DNA of 64,000 nucleotides from Treponema sp. OMZ 798 (GCF_024181385.1 NZ_CP051305.1:1364001-1428000); one strand, 5' to 3'. Numbered from the stretch's first letter, positions 33,656 through 42,547 are shown. Numbers and translations are program-made. The notes: generated by a model not told the origin, from the sequence alone.

Positions 33656-33906
33656 AAATACTTATCCGATAAGGCTTCAGTTAAAATCTCATTATAGGGC
33701 TTTCCATTATCAGTGAACATACCGGATAATGACTCAGTCAAGGGAGCATTTAAGCTATTACCTGTAAGAAAAGTTTTTTTTGCACCGGAAATATGTTCTA
33801 GATACTCACTTACAAGTTTGGAAATACTGCGGTTTTCTTTTTTTGCGTATCGTTTTGCACTTTCCACTATATCCTTATCTATCGTCAGTGTCAATTTTGT
33901 AAGCAT
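33652..33906 (-). CDS. Ribbon-helix-helix antitoxin, now without toxin
   Basis: About 84 residues. MLTKLTLTIDKDIVESAKRY followed by NRSISKLVSEYLEHI is a ribbon-helix-helix DNA-binding domain of the DUF6364 antitoxin type; the C-terminal part would bind the toxin. The ATG at 33906 fits the family start; an upstream in-frame ATG would add five residues. The partner PIN toxin at 33536-33655 is reduced to a fragment, so this is an orphan antitoxin that may still act as a repressor. Confidence 0.75.
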   Translation of the reverse strand: MLTKLTLTIDKDIVESAKRYAKKENRSISKLVSEYLEHISGAKKTFLTGNSLNAPLTESLSGMFTDNGKPYNEILTEALSDKYL

Positions 33907-34028
33907 TAAAAACCTCCACATATGTAGTATATACCAAAAAACACATATCCGTCAAGATTTCCGGTTATTAATTTTTCCCATATATAAGGTATCATAAAAA
34001 TTATTTTAAAAATAATATAGTAAAAGTA

Positions 34029-34057
34029 TTGACAATACCTAAAAGGTATGTTACTAT
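34029..34057 (+). promoter_or_regulatory. PadR-operon promoter with an operator palindrome in the spacer
   Basis: TTGACA (34029-34034) and TACTAT (34052-34057) are 17 bp apart. The spacer begins with a perfect inverted repeat ATACCT-AAA-AGGTAT (34035-34049). A repressor bound there would block polymerase; self-control by the adjacent PadR protein is the likely meaning. Confidence 0.65.
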
Positions 34058-34086
34058 AAGATATATAGAAAATCGATAGGTGTCTT

Positions 34087-34689
34087 ATGGATAAAATAAT
34101 TTTAGGAATTTTACTGCTACGCAGGATGACTGCATACGAAATTAAAAATGTTATCAAAAATAATTTTAAGTCTATGTGCAGTGATAGCCTTGGAAGCATT
34201 CAGGCAGCTCTTAAAAAATTGCTTGAACTGAATATGGTTAGTTTTGAAGAACTGGTCGAAAAAGGAGTAAATAAAAAAAGATACTCAATAACCGACATCG
34301 GGCAAAAGGCATTAATAGATTGGATAAAGGTGCCGCTTAATACTTCAAAAACTAAGAATATGGATTTTGCAAAACTTCTTTTTATGGGTTATGTTCCGAA
34401 GGAAAACCGGAAATATTTGATCAATCAAATTATTGTCTCCTTAGAAAAAGACTATGCAGCATTAAAATCCGTAAAAGAGTCAATAAATGTTGAAGATGAA
34501 AGAGCTGCTTTAAAGAATTATTTACTTACCGATAAAGAGTATCAAAAAAGAATTAAAGCATTGCATAAAAAAAATATATCCGAAAGCATCGAAGACATCG
34601 GTACATTCACGATGGCTGCCTTGGACTATGGAATCGACATCGCTGCTTTTAATATAGAATGGTTTAAAAAATTAAAAAAAAGAATATAA
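34087..34689 (+). CDS. PadR-family transcriptional regulator
   Basis: A 200-residue regulator. The N-terminal winged helix (IILGILLLRRMTAYEIKNVI, then CSDSLGSIQAALKKLLELNM and KKRYSITDIGQKALIDWI) is typical of PadR. The C-terminal half is a helical dimerisation/effector domain (Vir_C-like). PadR proteins repress genes for detoxification or transport. It starts the unit PadR-GNAT-CPBP (29 bp and then an overlap), and its promoter contains a palindrome, so autoregulation is likely. Confidence 0.88.
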   Translation: MDKIILGILLLRRMTAYEIKNVIKNNFKSMCSDSLGSIQAALKKLLELNMVSFEELVEKGVNKKRYSITDIGQKALIDWIKVPLNTSKTKNMDFAKLLFMGYVPKENRKYLINQIIVSLEKDYAALKSVKESINVEDERAALKNYLLTDKEYQKRIKALHKKNISESIEDIGTFTMAALDYGIDIAAFNIEWFKKLKKRI

Positions 34690-34718
34690 AGAACAAACAG
34701 GCATTAAAGGAATTCCGT

Positions 34719-35306
34719 ATGAAAAAAATAAGACAAGCACAAGAATCTGATAGAAACAAAATTGTCGATTGCATTCTCGATGCATTTCAAAAAGATTTTT
34801 CCGAATTTATAAATAAAGTCGGAAAGAATAAAGTAGAAAGTTTTCTTAAAGAATGCATAAGAATAAATTGTTTTTATCTGATAGAAACTGAACAGGAAAT
34901 TATCGGAGTTTTAGCACTTTCAGATATTAAAGGAAGAGCTATAAATGGAGCAAAAAAAGCAGCTCAAAAATATTTCGGAGCCTTTGTCGGCCGGATTTTA
35001 TACATGGCAAATTTCAAAGACTTTGAAATTAATTACTGTAAATCGGAAACTATAGGCTTTATAGAATTTGCAGCTGTCAGACAAAAATTTCAAGGCCGAG
35101 GTATCGCTTCTTTTTTGATAACAAAAGTAATATCCGAAACAAGTTATACAAACTATCTTTTGGATGTGGTAGATACAAATTATGCAGCAATTAATTGCTA
35201 TACTAAATTAGGTTTTATCGAAATAAAACGAGATAAAGTTATGTTTGGCAAGCAAAAAGGATTTAAAGAAAAAATATTTATGGAGTATAAAAAAGAAGAT
35301 GAATAA
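34719..35306 (+). CDS. GNAT-family N-acetyltransferase
   Basis: A 195-residue acetyltransferase. The acetyl-CoA binding loop is VRQKFQGRGIASFLITKVI (the Q/RxxGxG/A motif), followed by LLDVVDTNYAAINCYTKLGF, the typical C-terminal motif. The N-terminus KKIRQAQESDRNKIVDCILD is the usual first strand-helix. The substrate is unknown. Its stop codon overlaps the ATG of the CPBP gene by 8 bp. Confidence 0.85.
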   Translation: MKKIRQAQESDRNKIVDCILDAFQKDFSEFINKVGKNKVESFLKECIRINCFYLIETEQEIIGVLALSDIKGRAINGAKKAAQKYFGAFVGRILYMANFKDFEINYCKSETIGFIEFAAVRQKFQGRGIASFLITKVISETSYTNYLLDVVDTNYAAINCYTKLGFIEIKRDKVMFGKQKGFKEKIFMEYKKEDE

Positions 35307-36195
35307 CACAAATAGAACTAAACGAAATATAATTATTTTTACAATTTTCAGTACCCTTTGCGGCTGGATAGGATATTTTGTCGATAAATTGACAGGTCAA
35401 GCTCATTATAAAAATATCGGTACAATGGCAGGCGAAGAGCCCTTGGGAATGCTTATTTGGTTAGTATCGCCATTAATTTGTACAATGGTTCTGCGCACTT
35501 TTGGCGGAGACGGCTGGAAAAATGCAGGATTCGCATTTAATTTTAAAAATAATAAAATATTATATTTAATAAGTTTTTTGGTATATCCGGTCGTTACTAT
35601 AATTGTTATTTTACTGGGCGTAATAACAAAAGGTATCAGATTTTCCAATATGAGTATAGGTCTTACGGCCTATTTCGGAATTTTGTTTACACAGATTACA
35701 ATTCAATTTATAAAAAATATATTTGAAGAATCCGTGTGGAGAGCTTATCTTACAAATCAATTATTAAAGTTAAAATTATCCGATTTAAAAATATATTTGC
35801 TTATCGGATTTATATGGTGGCTTTGGCATTTGCCTTATATTATGATATTTCTTTCCGAAAGTGAAATACAAAATACTTTACCTGTTGGAAGATTGACATT
35901 TTTTTTGATAGGAACAATCGTAGTTACAGTTTGGACGATAATGTATACGGAAATTTTCAGAATTACAAAATCCGTATGGCCGTTGGTTATTGCTCATACC
36001 ATGGAAGATGCGGTAATAAATCCGTTACTTTTATTGGGTATTGTCTCTATAGAAAAAAATCAAGCATTTCTTTTTTCTCTTTCAGTTGGTTTGATTCCGA
36101 CAATTCTTTATCTGATAGTGGGATTATCCATTCGAAAATGGAGAACTAACCCAAAATTTTTCTATCAATCAGCAAAAATTGGTAACCGGTTTTAA
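35299..36195 (+). CDS. CPBP-family intramembrane metalloprotease-like protein, altered C-terminus
   Basis: A 298-residue protein with eight or so helices. The CPBP motifs are NIFEESVWRAYL (EExxxR), LIGFIWWLWHLPYIM (FxxxH-type) and LVIAHTMEDAV (HxxxN/D-type). Members act as prenyl-protein or peptide proteases, or give self-protection against bacteriocins. The start at 35299 overlaps the GNAT stop. The last 15-20 residues (after GLSIRKW) are encoded by DNA that in another frame reads as an AraC-family helix-turn-helix, so the natural C-terminus has probably been replaced by a rearrangement. Confidence 0.8.
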   Translation: MNNTNRTKRNIIIFTIFSTLCGWIGYFVDKLTGQAHYKNIGTMAGEEPLGMLIWLVSPLICTMVLRTFGGDGWKNAGFAFNFKNNKILYLISFLVYPVVTIIVILLGVITKGIRFSNMSIGLTAYFGILFTQITIQFIKNIFEESVWRAYLTNQLLKLKLSDLKIYLLIGFIWWLWHLPYIMIFLSESEIQNTLPVGRLTFFLIGTIVVTVWTIMYTEIFRITKSVWPLVIAHTMEDAVINPLLLLGIVSIEKNQAFLFSLSVGLIPTILYLIVGLSIRKWRTNPKFFYQSAKIGNRF

Positions 36196-36391
36196 AGATT
36201 GTTTTAACACTACAATAAATGAATACACTCAAAAAATAAGAATGACTAAGGCTCTTGAATTACTTTATAACCATGAGTTATCTATTGTAGAAATAGCACA
36301 GACGGTAGGCTATTAGGGCGACGGCTATTTTCAAAAAGCGTTTAAAGAAACCTACGGAATCAGCCCGTCCCGGATGCGGAAAGATTTGTAA
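36143..36391 (+). pseudogene. AraC-family regulator remnant
   Basis: A plus-strand frame reads ELTQNFSINQQKLVTGFKDC, then INEYTQKIRMTKALELLYNH, LSIVEIAQTVGY, a TAG stop (36314-36316), and GDGYFQKAFKETYGISPSRM with the true end at 36391. This is the double helix-turn-helix of an AraC protein; the effector domain is absent and one codon has become a stop. Its start is merged out of frame with the CPBP gene. Confidence 0.85.
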
Positions 36392-36441
36392 GACACCTTT
36401 TAAAAATCTATACCTAATTTTTTAGAAGGGACTTTATATAT

Positions 36442-37233
36442 TTAGCCCCCATAAGCGGAATATTTTTTTAAGCCTTTTTTCCATACTATTGCACAAAAAA
36501 CACTTAATACCGCTATCCAACAAGCGGCTTTAAGCAAATAAAGGAAAGCTCCATAAAACGGTTCGTTATCAAGCAAAAAACTTACGGGGATATGGGAAAT
36601 AAAGGCAAAGGGTAAGTTTTTTAAAACCTTAAATACCGATTCGGGCAAAAAGACAAGAGGAAAAATAATACCGGCAGAAATATTTTTAAGTACCCTTATC
36701 GAAGTGTAAAGTGAAGAAACACGCGAAAAGTAAAAGCTGTATAGAGCTATCAAAAAATCGATTAAAAAATTGATAAGATAACCTGCAAATAAAAAGAGCG
36801 TAAAAAACACAATCTTCCATGTAAAAAAATTAAACACAAAATAAGGCGACAGTAAAAAATATAAAATCAAAATAGGAAGAGCATTCATCGTAATAAAAAC
36901 AAAACGATGCGGTAAATCGGAAGCAAGTTGGTAAAGTGCATAATTATACGGTTTTATAAGATAGGTATTTAAGGTACCGAGCCTTATGTCGTCCGAAACT
37001 TTAAATATAGAAACGGTTGAGGTGATATTGTATGTTATTAAGGTTAAAAAATAATAAGAAACAATTCCGCCTGCTTCAAGAGGCATATCCGTACTTTGAT
37101 AACTGACGGCAAGCCATAAAAGCACATTAACGGTAAAAGGAAAAAGCGAAAATAAAAATCCCGAAATAAAATTAACCCTGTACTCCAATTGATTAGCTAA
37201 ACTTGTCTTAAAAACTTTATAATAGATATTCAT
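36442..37233 (-). CDS. ABC-2 type transporter permease (first of two)
   Basis: About 263 residues with six hydrophobic segments (YRVNFISGFLFSLFPFTVNV, SYYFLTLITYNITSTVSI, LIDFLIALYSFYFSRVS and others), the size of ABC-2 permeases of the DUF990 type that pair with an ATPase of the COG4586 type. The ATG at 37233 has GGGAAAG upstream. It is the last gene of a permease-ATPase-permease operon (38268-39056, 37265-38287, this gene) and lies beside the Cys-rich peptide cluster; a role in peptide export or immunity is inferred from position. Confidence 0.75.
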   Translation of the reverse strand: MNIYYKVFKTSLANQLEYRVNFISGFLFSLFPFTVNVLLWLAVSYQSTDMPLEAGGIVSYYFLTLITYNITSTVSIFKVSDDIRLGTLNTYLIKPYNYALYQLASDLPHRFVFITMNALPILILYFLLSPYFVFNFFTWKIVFFTLFLFAGYLINFLIDFLIALYSFYFSRVSSLYTSIRVLKNISAGIIFPLVFLPESVFKVLKNLPFAFISHIPVSFLLDNEPFYGAFLYLLKAACWIAVLSVFCAIVWKKGLKKYSAYGG

Positions 37234-37264
37234 AATCTTTCCCTTAAAATAATTAAATAAAAAA

Positions 37265-38287
37265 TCAGCCGGCCGCCGTATATAATTTTCTGATAACATC
37301 TTCCATCGATATATTTTCAATGGTAATATCGCTTAACTCTTCGATAAAATCATTGGAAATACTTTTTAATATATCCAAGCTATCTGAAGCATCGGCAGAA
37401 ATTTTAACGGTATCTTCTCCTCTTTTTTCTGCAAAAAGCCCTTCCCTTTCGTGCAAGATTTTTATAATTTTTTCAGCGTTTGGGAATTTTAATTTTAGTA
37501 TAAAGTATTTTTTATTTAAAAACTCGTTTTTAAAATGAACAAATGAATCGGAATATATTTTTTCTCCGTTGTTTATTAAAATCAATTCGCTGCAAAGAGA
37601 AACAATGTCGTTAAAATTATGACTTGTCAATATAAGCGTGGAATGATATGTACTGCAATACTGTTTTAAAAAATCCCGTATAGCATATTGTGTAATGATG
37701 TCGAGTCCTATTGTCGGCTCATCAAGAAAAATAAGTTTCGGTTTATGAATGAGGGCTGCTATCAATTCCATCTTCATCCGCTCTCCCAAAGAAAGACGCC
37801 TCACTTGAACATTCAGCTGTTTTTCGACACCGAGTATTTCGATCATCGTGTTAAGCGCTTTTTTATAATCGGCATCTTCAAGTTCGTAAATAGTTTTATT
37901 GAGTTCAAAAGAATCCACAGCCGGCAAGTCCCACCAAAGCTGACTCTTATTTCCCATCACCATTGAAATTTGACGCAAATATTCTTTTTTCTTTTCAAAA
38001 GGATTGAAATTCAATGCGGAAATCTTTCCTTCCGTCGGAAATATTAAACCCGACAGCATTTTAAGCGTTGTCGTTTTTCCTGCACCGTTTAAACCGATTA
38101 AACCCGTTATCGAACCTTGATGAATTTGAAAAGAAAGATTTTTAACGGCAGACTTATAAAGTTTTTCCCGCTTAAATATATTTTTAATGCTTCCTTTAAG
38201 ACCTGCATCTTTTTTATAATAAGCATAAGTCTTGCAAATATTTTCTGCAACAATACTGTTCACATTATTAACTGCCTGATCCGACAT
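37265..38287 (-). CDS. ABC transporter ATPase of an ABC-2 system
   Basis: A 340-residue ATPase with GLIGLNGAGKTTTLKMLSGL (Walker A), VMGNKSQLWWDLPAVDS (Q-loop with the W-rich segment typical of the COG4586 group), RRLSLGERMKMELIAALIHK (signature), PKLIFLDEPTIGLDI (Walker B) and LTSHNFNDI (H-loop). The C-terminal 100 residues form an extra domain. It would power both adjacent permeases; it overlaps the upstream permease gene by 20 bp. Confidence 0.88.
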   Translation of the reverse strand: MSDQAVNNVNSIVAENICKTYAYYKKDAGLKGSIKNIFKREKLYKSAVKNLSFQIHQGSITGLIGLNGAGKTTTLKMLSGLIFPTEGKISALNFNPFEKKKEYLRQISMVMGNKSQLWWDLPAVDSFELNKTIYELEDADYKKALNTMIEILGVEKQLNVQVRRLSLGERMKMELIAALIHKPKLIFLDEPTIGLDIITQYAIRDFLKQYCSTYHSTLILTSHNFNDIVSLCSELILINNGEKIYSDSFVHFKNEFLNKKYFILKLKFPNAEKIIKILHEREGLFAEKRGEDTVKISADASDSLDILKSISNDFIEELSDITIENISMEDVIRKLYTAAG

Positions 38288-39056
38288 AGTGCTTTACTCC
38301 TCTTTTAAAAATAAAATTTGACAATATAAAAAAGAAAAAACTCGAAACAAAAGAAACCCCGATGTAGTACCTCGGTAATTTTTCTACGGCAAATAAAATC
38401 GGAAAATTAAAACAAATAAAAAGCGGAACAACAAATATGAGTATTTTTTGAATCAAGCCGGGATATATCTGCATGGGTTTATTTCCGATTGTAATAAGTT
38501 CCGAACCTATTCCCATAACAATATCCATTCTCATAAACCAAAAAGCTAAGCTCATCAATATAAACATAATCGAATAAATTAAAAAAAAGCCGTTAAGCGA
38601 AAGCAAAATATAAAGCGATAATTTTAATGGCGTCATTTCTATATCGAGTTTGATAAAACAATAAATTAAACCTGCAATATTTATGAAGATATTTTTTATT
38701 TGAGGAATATCGAATTCGTTAAACGAAATAGTAAAACGCGGCGGCAATGGCTTTAGTAAGATAAAATCCAAGGTACCGGTATTTATCATTTCGGGTAATC
38801 TTTTTAATCCCGGTACTATCAAAAAAGTAAAAAGTGAATCCATAAGTCCGCCTTGAAAGGTAAGCATCAGCATTCGGTACTTATCCCAACCGTTCACCGT
38901 TTTTGTGTGAATAAAAATAGTGTTTATAAAAATTAGATACATCAGCATCCATACAAGTTCAAAGGTTCCGCCGCTTATAAAATTGAATTTATATTCCATT
39001 AAATTCATAAGGGAACCTTTAAAATATGCTTTCGATATTAAAAAATATTTTTTCAT
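38268..39056 (-). CDS. ABC-2 type transporter permease (second)
   Basis: A 262-residue membrane protein with six hydrophobic segments, homologous in plan to the permease at 36442 (both start with a helix then YKFNFISGG / YRVNFISGF). Two permeases and one ATPase form a complete exporter. It is the first gene of the operon. The intergenic stretch upstream (39057-39137) holds an imperfect inverted repeat CGACA-N6-TGTCG and a small remnant of a WYL regulator gene. Confidence 0.78.
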   Translation of the reverse strand: MKKYFLISKAYFKGSLMNLMEYKFNFISGGTFELVWMLMYLIFINTIFIHTKTVNGWDKYRMLMLTFQGGLMDSLFTFLIVPGLKRLPEMINTGTLDFILLKPLPPRFTISFNEFDIPQIKNIFINIAGLIYCFIKLDIEMTPLKLSLYILLSLNGFFLIYSIMFILMSLAFWFMRMDIVMGIGSELITIGNKPMQIYPGLIQKILIFVVPLFICFNFPILFAVEKLPRYYIGVSFVSSFFFFILSNFIFKRGVKHYVGSGS

Positions 39057-39109
39057 CGCACTCTACTCGTCTAAAATTTATAACGAATACTATCACAAGA
39101 GAGCGACAG

Positions 39110-39136
39110 CTATATGTCGTAATTGGATAAAAAAGT
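39110..39136 (-). pseudogene. Fragment of a WYL-regulator 3' end
   Basis: On the minus strand codons read TFLSNYDI then stop; the DNA is identical over about 20 bases to the 3' part of the WYL regulator gene at 45659 (KSFLSNYDKN). It appears to be the scar of a second copy of that gene, or of a recombination between the two cluster ends. Confidence 0.45.
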
Positions 39137-39137
39137 T

Positions 39138-40760
39138 TTAAATTTTACCTAGAGTAAACACTCCATCAGCTATGCTGTCATAGGAGGAGCGGTGTGTTAT
39201 CATTAAAATAAGTTTTTGCGTTTTAAGTTCGGATAAAAGAGAGCTTAATGCGAGGTTTGTTTCAGAATCGAGGGCATTTTCCACCTCATCGAATAAGATA
39301 ACCTCGCCGGTTTGCAAAAAACAGCGGCTTAAGGCAAGACGCTGAATTTGCCCCTGCGAAAGGATATGTTCTTTTCCGCCCAATTGTGTATCAAGCCCCT
39401 TGTCCAGCGCATCGATAACCTTATTTAATTTTGTTTTTGTCAACACATCGTTTATTGTAAGCGTATCGGCTTTTTTACCGAATAAGAGATTTTCTTTTAT
39501 AGTACCGGAAAAAATAAAAGGATTTTGACTTATATACGAAAGCCTTGAAGCAAGATTACAAAAAATAATCCTACCTTCTAATACCGATTCAGTTTTAAGA
39601 CTAATATTTCCCGAAATAATATTAAAAAGACTAGTTTTGCCTGAACCGTTCTCTCCCTTAATAAGATAAAGACCTGGGAATTTAAACTCGGTATTTAGAT
39701 TTTTAAAAAGAAAATTATTTTTTTTATAAGCAAAAGTTACATTTTCTATTTTGATTTTTTTTATGTTTGAAGTATCTTTTTCTTCTTTTATGAGCGAAAA
39801 AAAATTTTGTCTTTCATCAAAAATACTTTTTAAGCGCTCTACCGAAACAAAGGAAACTATAATTCCCTTATAAGTTTCGGCACATGAAGAAACAAGGCTT
39901 CTAAATTTTTGAGAATACATGAGGGCTGCGGTAATAGTGCCGACGGTGTTTTTTCCTTCAAGGACGGTTAAACCGATAATGGCAAATAAAGAAATGTTTA
40001 TGGTAAAATTAGTAAAAAAAGAAGAGGAAGAGGACTGCATTCCGATAATCGTAGATTCCTTAACATGTATAAAAATATATTTTAAAATATTTTTAAACTT
40101 ATAAATAAAAAACTTTTGCGAAGAATAATTTTTTATCTCCTGTAGGCCCCTTATCGTTTCGTCAATATAGGCAGTATATTCGTCCTGTCTTTTACGCTGA
40201 ATCTCATTGACGGCAGCCTGCTTTGTTCCAAAATATTTTGCCAAAAAAACGGGAATAACCGAAACTATGAGCGTAAGACAAAAAATAAAAATATCTATTT
40301 TAAAGAGTCTAAAACCTATTATACCCATCATAATAATGGAGGTAATTATCGAAGGGATTTGAGAAGTATAGATACCCGTCATTATCCCTAAATCGGATAA
40401 AAAAAGATTTAAAAGTTTACCCGAATCCTGCTCGGAACTTCCCTTAGGCGGTAAATGTAAGAGGTTTAAATAAAGACGGCTTTCGGTATAAACGGTCATT
40501 TTACGCTGAAGCAAAAACTGAAACCAAGAACTTAAAAGCGAAAAAACAAGCCCTGCAATTTGAAAAAGAATAATGATCTTTAAAAAGGAAAAAAAAGCAG
40601 TCCTATCCTTTAAGGTTAAAGCATCGATTATCTTCCCTGTAAATAGAGGTTCAAAGGTGGATGCATAATTACCGATAAGAGAAAAACAAAGGAGAAAAAA
40701 CAAGGCCGAAAAAAACGGCTTTATAAATGAGGCAGCCCAGCGAGATAATTTTGTATTCAT
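39138..40760 (-). CDS. One-piece ABC exporter (membrane domain plus ATPase)
   Basis: A 540-residue half-transporter: six helices over the first 300 residues and an ATPase domain with LIKGENGSGKTSLFNIISG (Walker A), SYISQNPFIFSGTIKENLLF (Q-loop), HILSQGQIQRLALSRCFLQ (signature), EVILFDEVENALDS (Walker B) and MITHRSSYD (H-loop). It lacks an N-terminal C39 peptidase domain, so it would not cut leaders itself. It lies 6 bp downstream of the radical SAM gene on the same strand and is the probable exporter of the modified peptides. Confidence 0.88.
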   Translation of the reverse strand: MNTKLSRWAASFIKPFFSALFFLLCFSLIGNYASTFEPLFTGKIIDALTLKDRTAFFSFLKIIILFQIAGLVFSLLSSWFQFLLQRKMTVYTESRLYLNLLHLPPKGSSEQDSGKLLNLFLSDLGIMTGIYTSQIPSIITSIIMMGIIGFRLFKIDIFIFCLTLIVSVIPVFLAKYFGTKQAAVNEIQRKRQDEYTAYIDETIRGLQEIKNYSSQKFFIYKFKNILKYIFIHVKESTIIGMQSSSSSFFTNFTINISLFAIIGLTVLEGKNTVGTITAALMYSQKFRSLVSSCAETYKGIIVSFVSVERLKSIFDERQNFFSLIKEEKDTSNIKKIKIENVTFAYKKNNFLFKNLNTEFKFPGLYLIKGENGSGKTSLFNIISGNISLKTESVLEGRIIFCNLASRLSYISQNPFIFSGTIKENLLFGKKADTLTINDVLTKTKLNKVIDALDKGLDTQLGGKEHILSQGQIQRLALSRCFLQTGEVILFDEVENALDSETNLALSSLLSELKTQKLILMITHRSSYDSIADGVFTLGKI

Positions 40761-40766
40761 TCCATT

Positions 40767-42266
40767 TTAAGTTATTCTTCTTTTTTCAAAATAATAACGG
40801 GGACATTTTATATCCGCCGTAACCGTATCGCCGGTATGTTCGTAAATAAAACGTAAACAACGGCTGTACACTTTATGACATTCGTTATAGTATTCTTCGG
40901 GGCAGGTTTTGCACGGCGAGTTTTCGGCAAAAATATTCCGCTCGGGCGGATTAAGCCATTTTTGCATAAGTTCCCCGTTCCAACATTCTGCAAGGCTTTG
41001 CGTTTTTAAATCTCCCAATACATACCGCTTATCGTAAGGAAGCTGTTCACAAATAAAAACTTCTCCATTCGGCATAAGAGTCAACGAAAAACGCCCCGCA
41101 TTACAAATTGCTCTTTTTTCAAAAATGTTTTCTTTTGTAACCTGCTCGACTATGACAGGCTCATCATAAGCTTTTTCAAATCCGCCTGCCGTAAGCTCCA
41201 CATCCTTATGTGCTTCTTTAAATTTCCGCACAACTTCACTTGCTCTTTTCATTTGCTCATCACTCGGATAAAGATCATCGGTATGCCTCGTGCCGCTTCT
41301 TCCGTATTGAACAACCTGCATCCGTTTAATTCCCAAATCGTTAAGAAGGTTTAAGTAATCGGCTAAACCGTCCGCATTATACGAAGTTAAAACAGCCTTT
41401 ACACGCACTTCAATACCGTGTTTTTGTAAGTTTTTTATCATTTGAATTGCTTTTGAAAAATACTCATCATCGGTGACACCTAAAATATTTTTAACTATTT
41501 TACCGTCGGCGGCATCAAGGCTTATCTGCATTCCCCTTAAGCCCGCCTTTTCACGCAATTTTTTTATTCTGTCTTCACTTATAATCGATTTAGTTGAAAG
41601 AGAATATAAAAGCCCGTGCTCGTATAAACTTTGCATAAGCTCATCTATGTCGGGGCGGAGCATGGGGTCTCCCCCTGTGAGCATAAAACTTTCGCATCCG
41701 GTTTCTTTTAGTTCTTTAAAAATAATATTTAAACGTTCAAGGGGAATTAATTCTTTTACAGGCACAAGAGGATGGTAACAGTACTTGCACTTAAAGCCGC
41801 AGGAGGTCATCACGTTATAATTTACCGAAAGAGGAGCTGAAAGCCGTAAATCACGCGGATCAAAAATAATTTTTTCTTTAGGAATTATAAAGGCTGACGG
41901 ATCGGGATAACGGTTTTGAGTTTGTTTTAAAATAGCAGGTTTTACTTCGGAAATATCCATAACCAAGGGCTGAATATTGGTACGTTTTTCGAGAGCTTCA
42001 AGCGAATTAAAAAGTAGTTTTTTATAATCAACATCATCATTTGATTCCATTCCAAAAACATAGGCCATGTTATTTGCAACTTCGCCGAAGGTATGTTCAC
42101 CGTCAAAGAGTAAGAGCATAATAACTTCTTGCGGAAGCAAAATACTTACCTTATCGGGAGAATAAAAAAAGTCATCTATTGTATATGCAACACAGCGGTG
42201 TTCTTCTTTTCTAAAGCGAAGTTCGGGGTTATAGATTAGTTTTTGATTCGGGTTGAAGTTTTGCAT
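40767..42266 (-). CDS. Radical SAM/SPASM peptide maturase with PqqD-like N-terminus
   Basis: A 499-residue enzyme. Residues about 1-100 form a PqqD-like (RiPP recognition element) domain (LLPQEVIMLLLFDGEHTFGE). The radical SAM motif CGFKCKYC has Cys at about 156, 160 and 163, followed by MLTGGDPMLRPD. After residue 375 a SPASM region contains many Cys (ICNAGRF, FICEQLPYD, SPCKTCPEEYYNECHKVYSRC). Such enzymes use S-adenosylmethionine and auxiliary iron-sulfur clusters to form thioether or C-C links in peptides. It is 15 bp from the first Cys-rich precursor gene. The exact linkage cannot be predicted. Confidence 0.92.
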   Translation of the reverse strand: MQNFNPNQKLIYNPELRFRKEEHRCVAYTIDDFFYSPDKVSILLPQEVIMLLLFDGEHTFGEVANNMAYVFGMESNDDVDYKKLLFNSLEALEKRTNIQPLVMDISEVKPAILKQTQNRYPDPSAFIIPKEKIIFDPRDLRLSAPLSVNYNVMTSCGFKCKYCYHPLVPVKELIPLERLNIIFKELKETGCESFMLTGGDPMLRPDIDELMQSLYEHGLLYSLSTKSIISEDRIKKLREKAGLRGMQISLDAADGKIVKNILGVTDDEYFSKAIQMIKNLQKHGIEVRVKAVLTSYNADGLADYLNLLNDLGIKRMQVVQYGRSGTRHTDDLYPSDEQMKRASEVVRKFKEAHKDVELTAGGFEKAYDEPVIVEQVTKENIFEKRAICNAGRFSLTLMPNGEVFICEQLPYDKRYVLGDLKTQSLAECWNGELMQKWLNPPERNIFAENSPCKTCPEEYYNECHKVYSRCLRFIYEHTGDTVTADIKCPRYYFEKRRIT

Positions 42267-42280
42267 GGAATCTTTTTATT

Positions 42281-42547
42281 TTAAAATAAACCTATGGTTT
42301 TCCCGTTAGAGCAGCCGTAAAAACATTTCGATGCACAAGATGAAGCAGCACAGCCTTCCGCACATGCGGATGCTATACCGCATGGTTTGTTGTCTTTTAC
42401 TGTACTGCTTACAGAACATCCCGGCTGACATTTTAGGGAACAATAACTAAAAACAAAGAATTTCAAAACCGAATCCATAGCCGTATCTTCAGGTTTATAA
42501 TCAAGTTCACCGTTTTTTATTTTTTGTTTCAGATCGGATAAATTCAT
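42281..42547 (-). CDS. Cys-rich RiPP precursor peptide 1
   Basis: An 88-residue peptide. The leader starts MNLSDLKQKIKNGELDY; the C-terminal core has nine Cys, spaced CxxxCxxxC, then after a 12-residue gap CxxxxxCxxxCxxxxCxxxCxxxC. Gly, Ser and Ala fill the gaps. GGAGG lies before the ATG at 42547, which is preferred over an ATG two codons earlier. It is adjacent to the radical SAM gene, and its leader resembles those of precursors 2 and 3. It is most likely a substrate of that enzyme. Confidence 0.82.
   Translation of the reverse strand: MNLSDLKQKIKNGELDYKPEDTAMDSVLKFFVFSYCSLKCQPGCSVSSTVKDNKPCGIASACAEGCAASSCASKCFYGCSNGKTIGLF

Noticed and set aside
39100..39119. Inverted repeat CGACA-N6-TGTCG upstream of the ABC-2 operon as an operator
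   Set aside because: Only five base pairs per arm and overlapping the WYL gene remnant; too weak to claim as a regulatory site.
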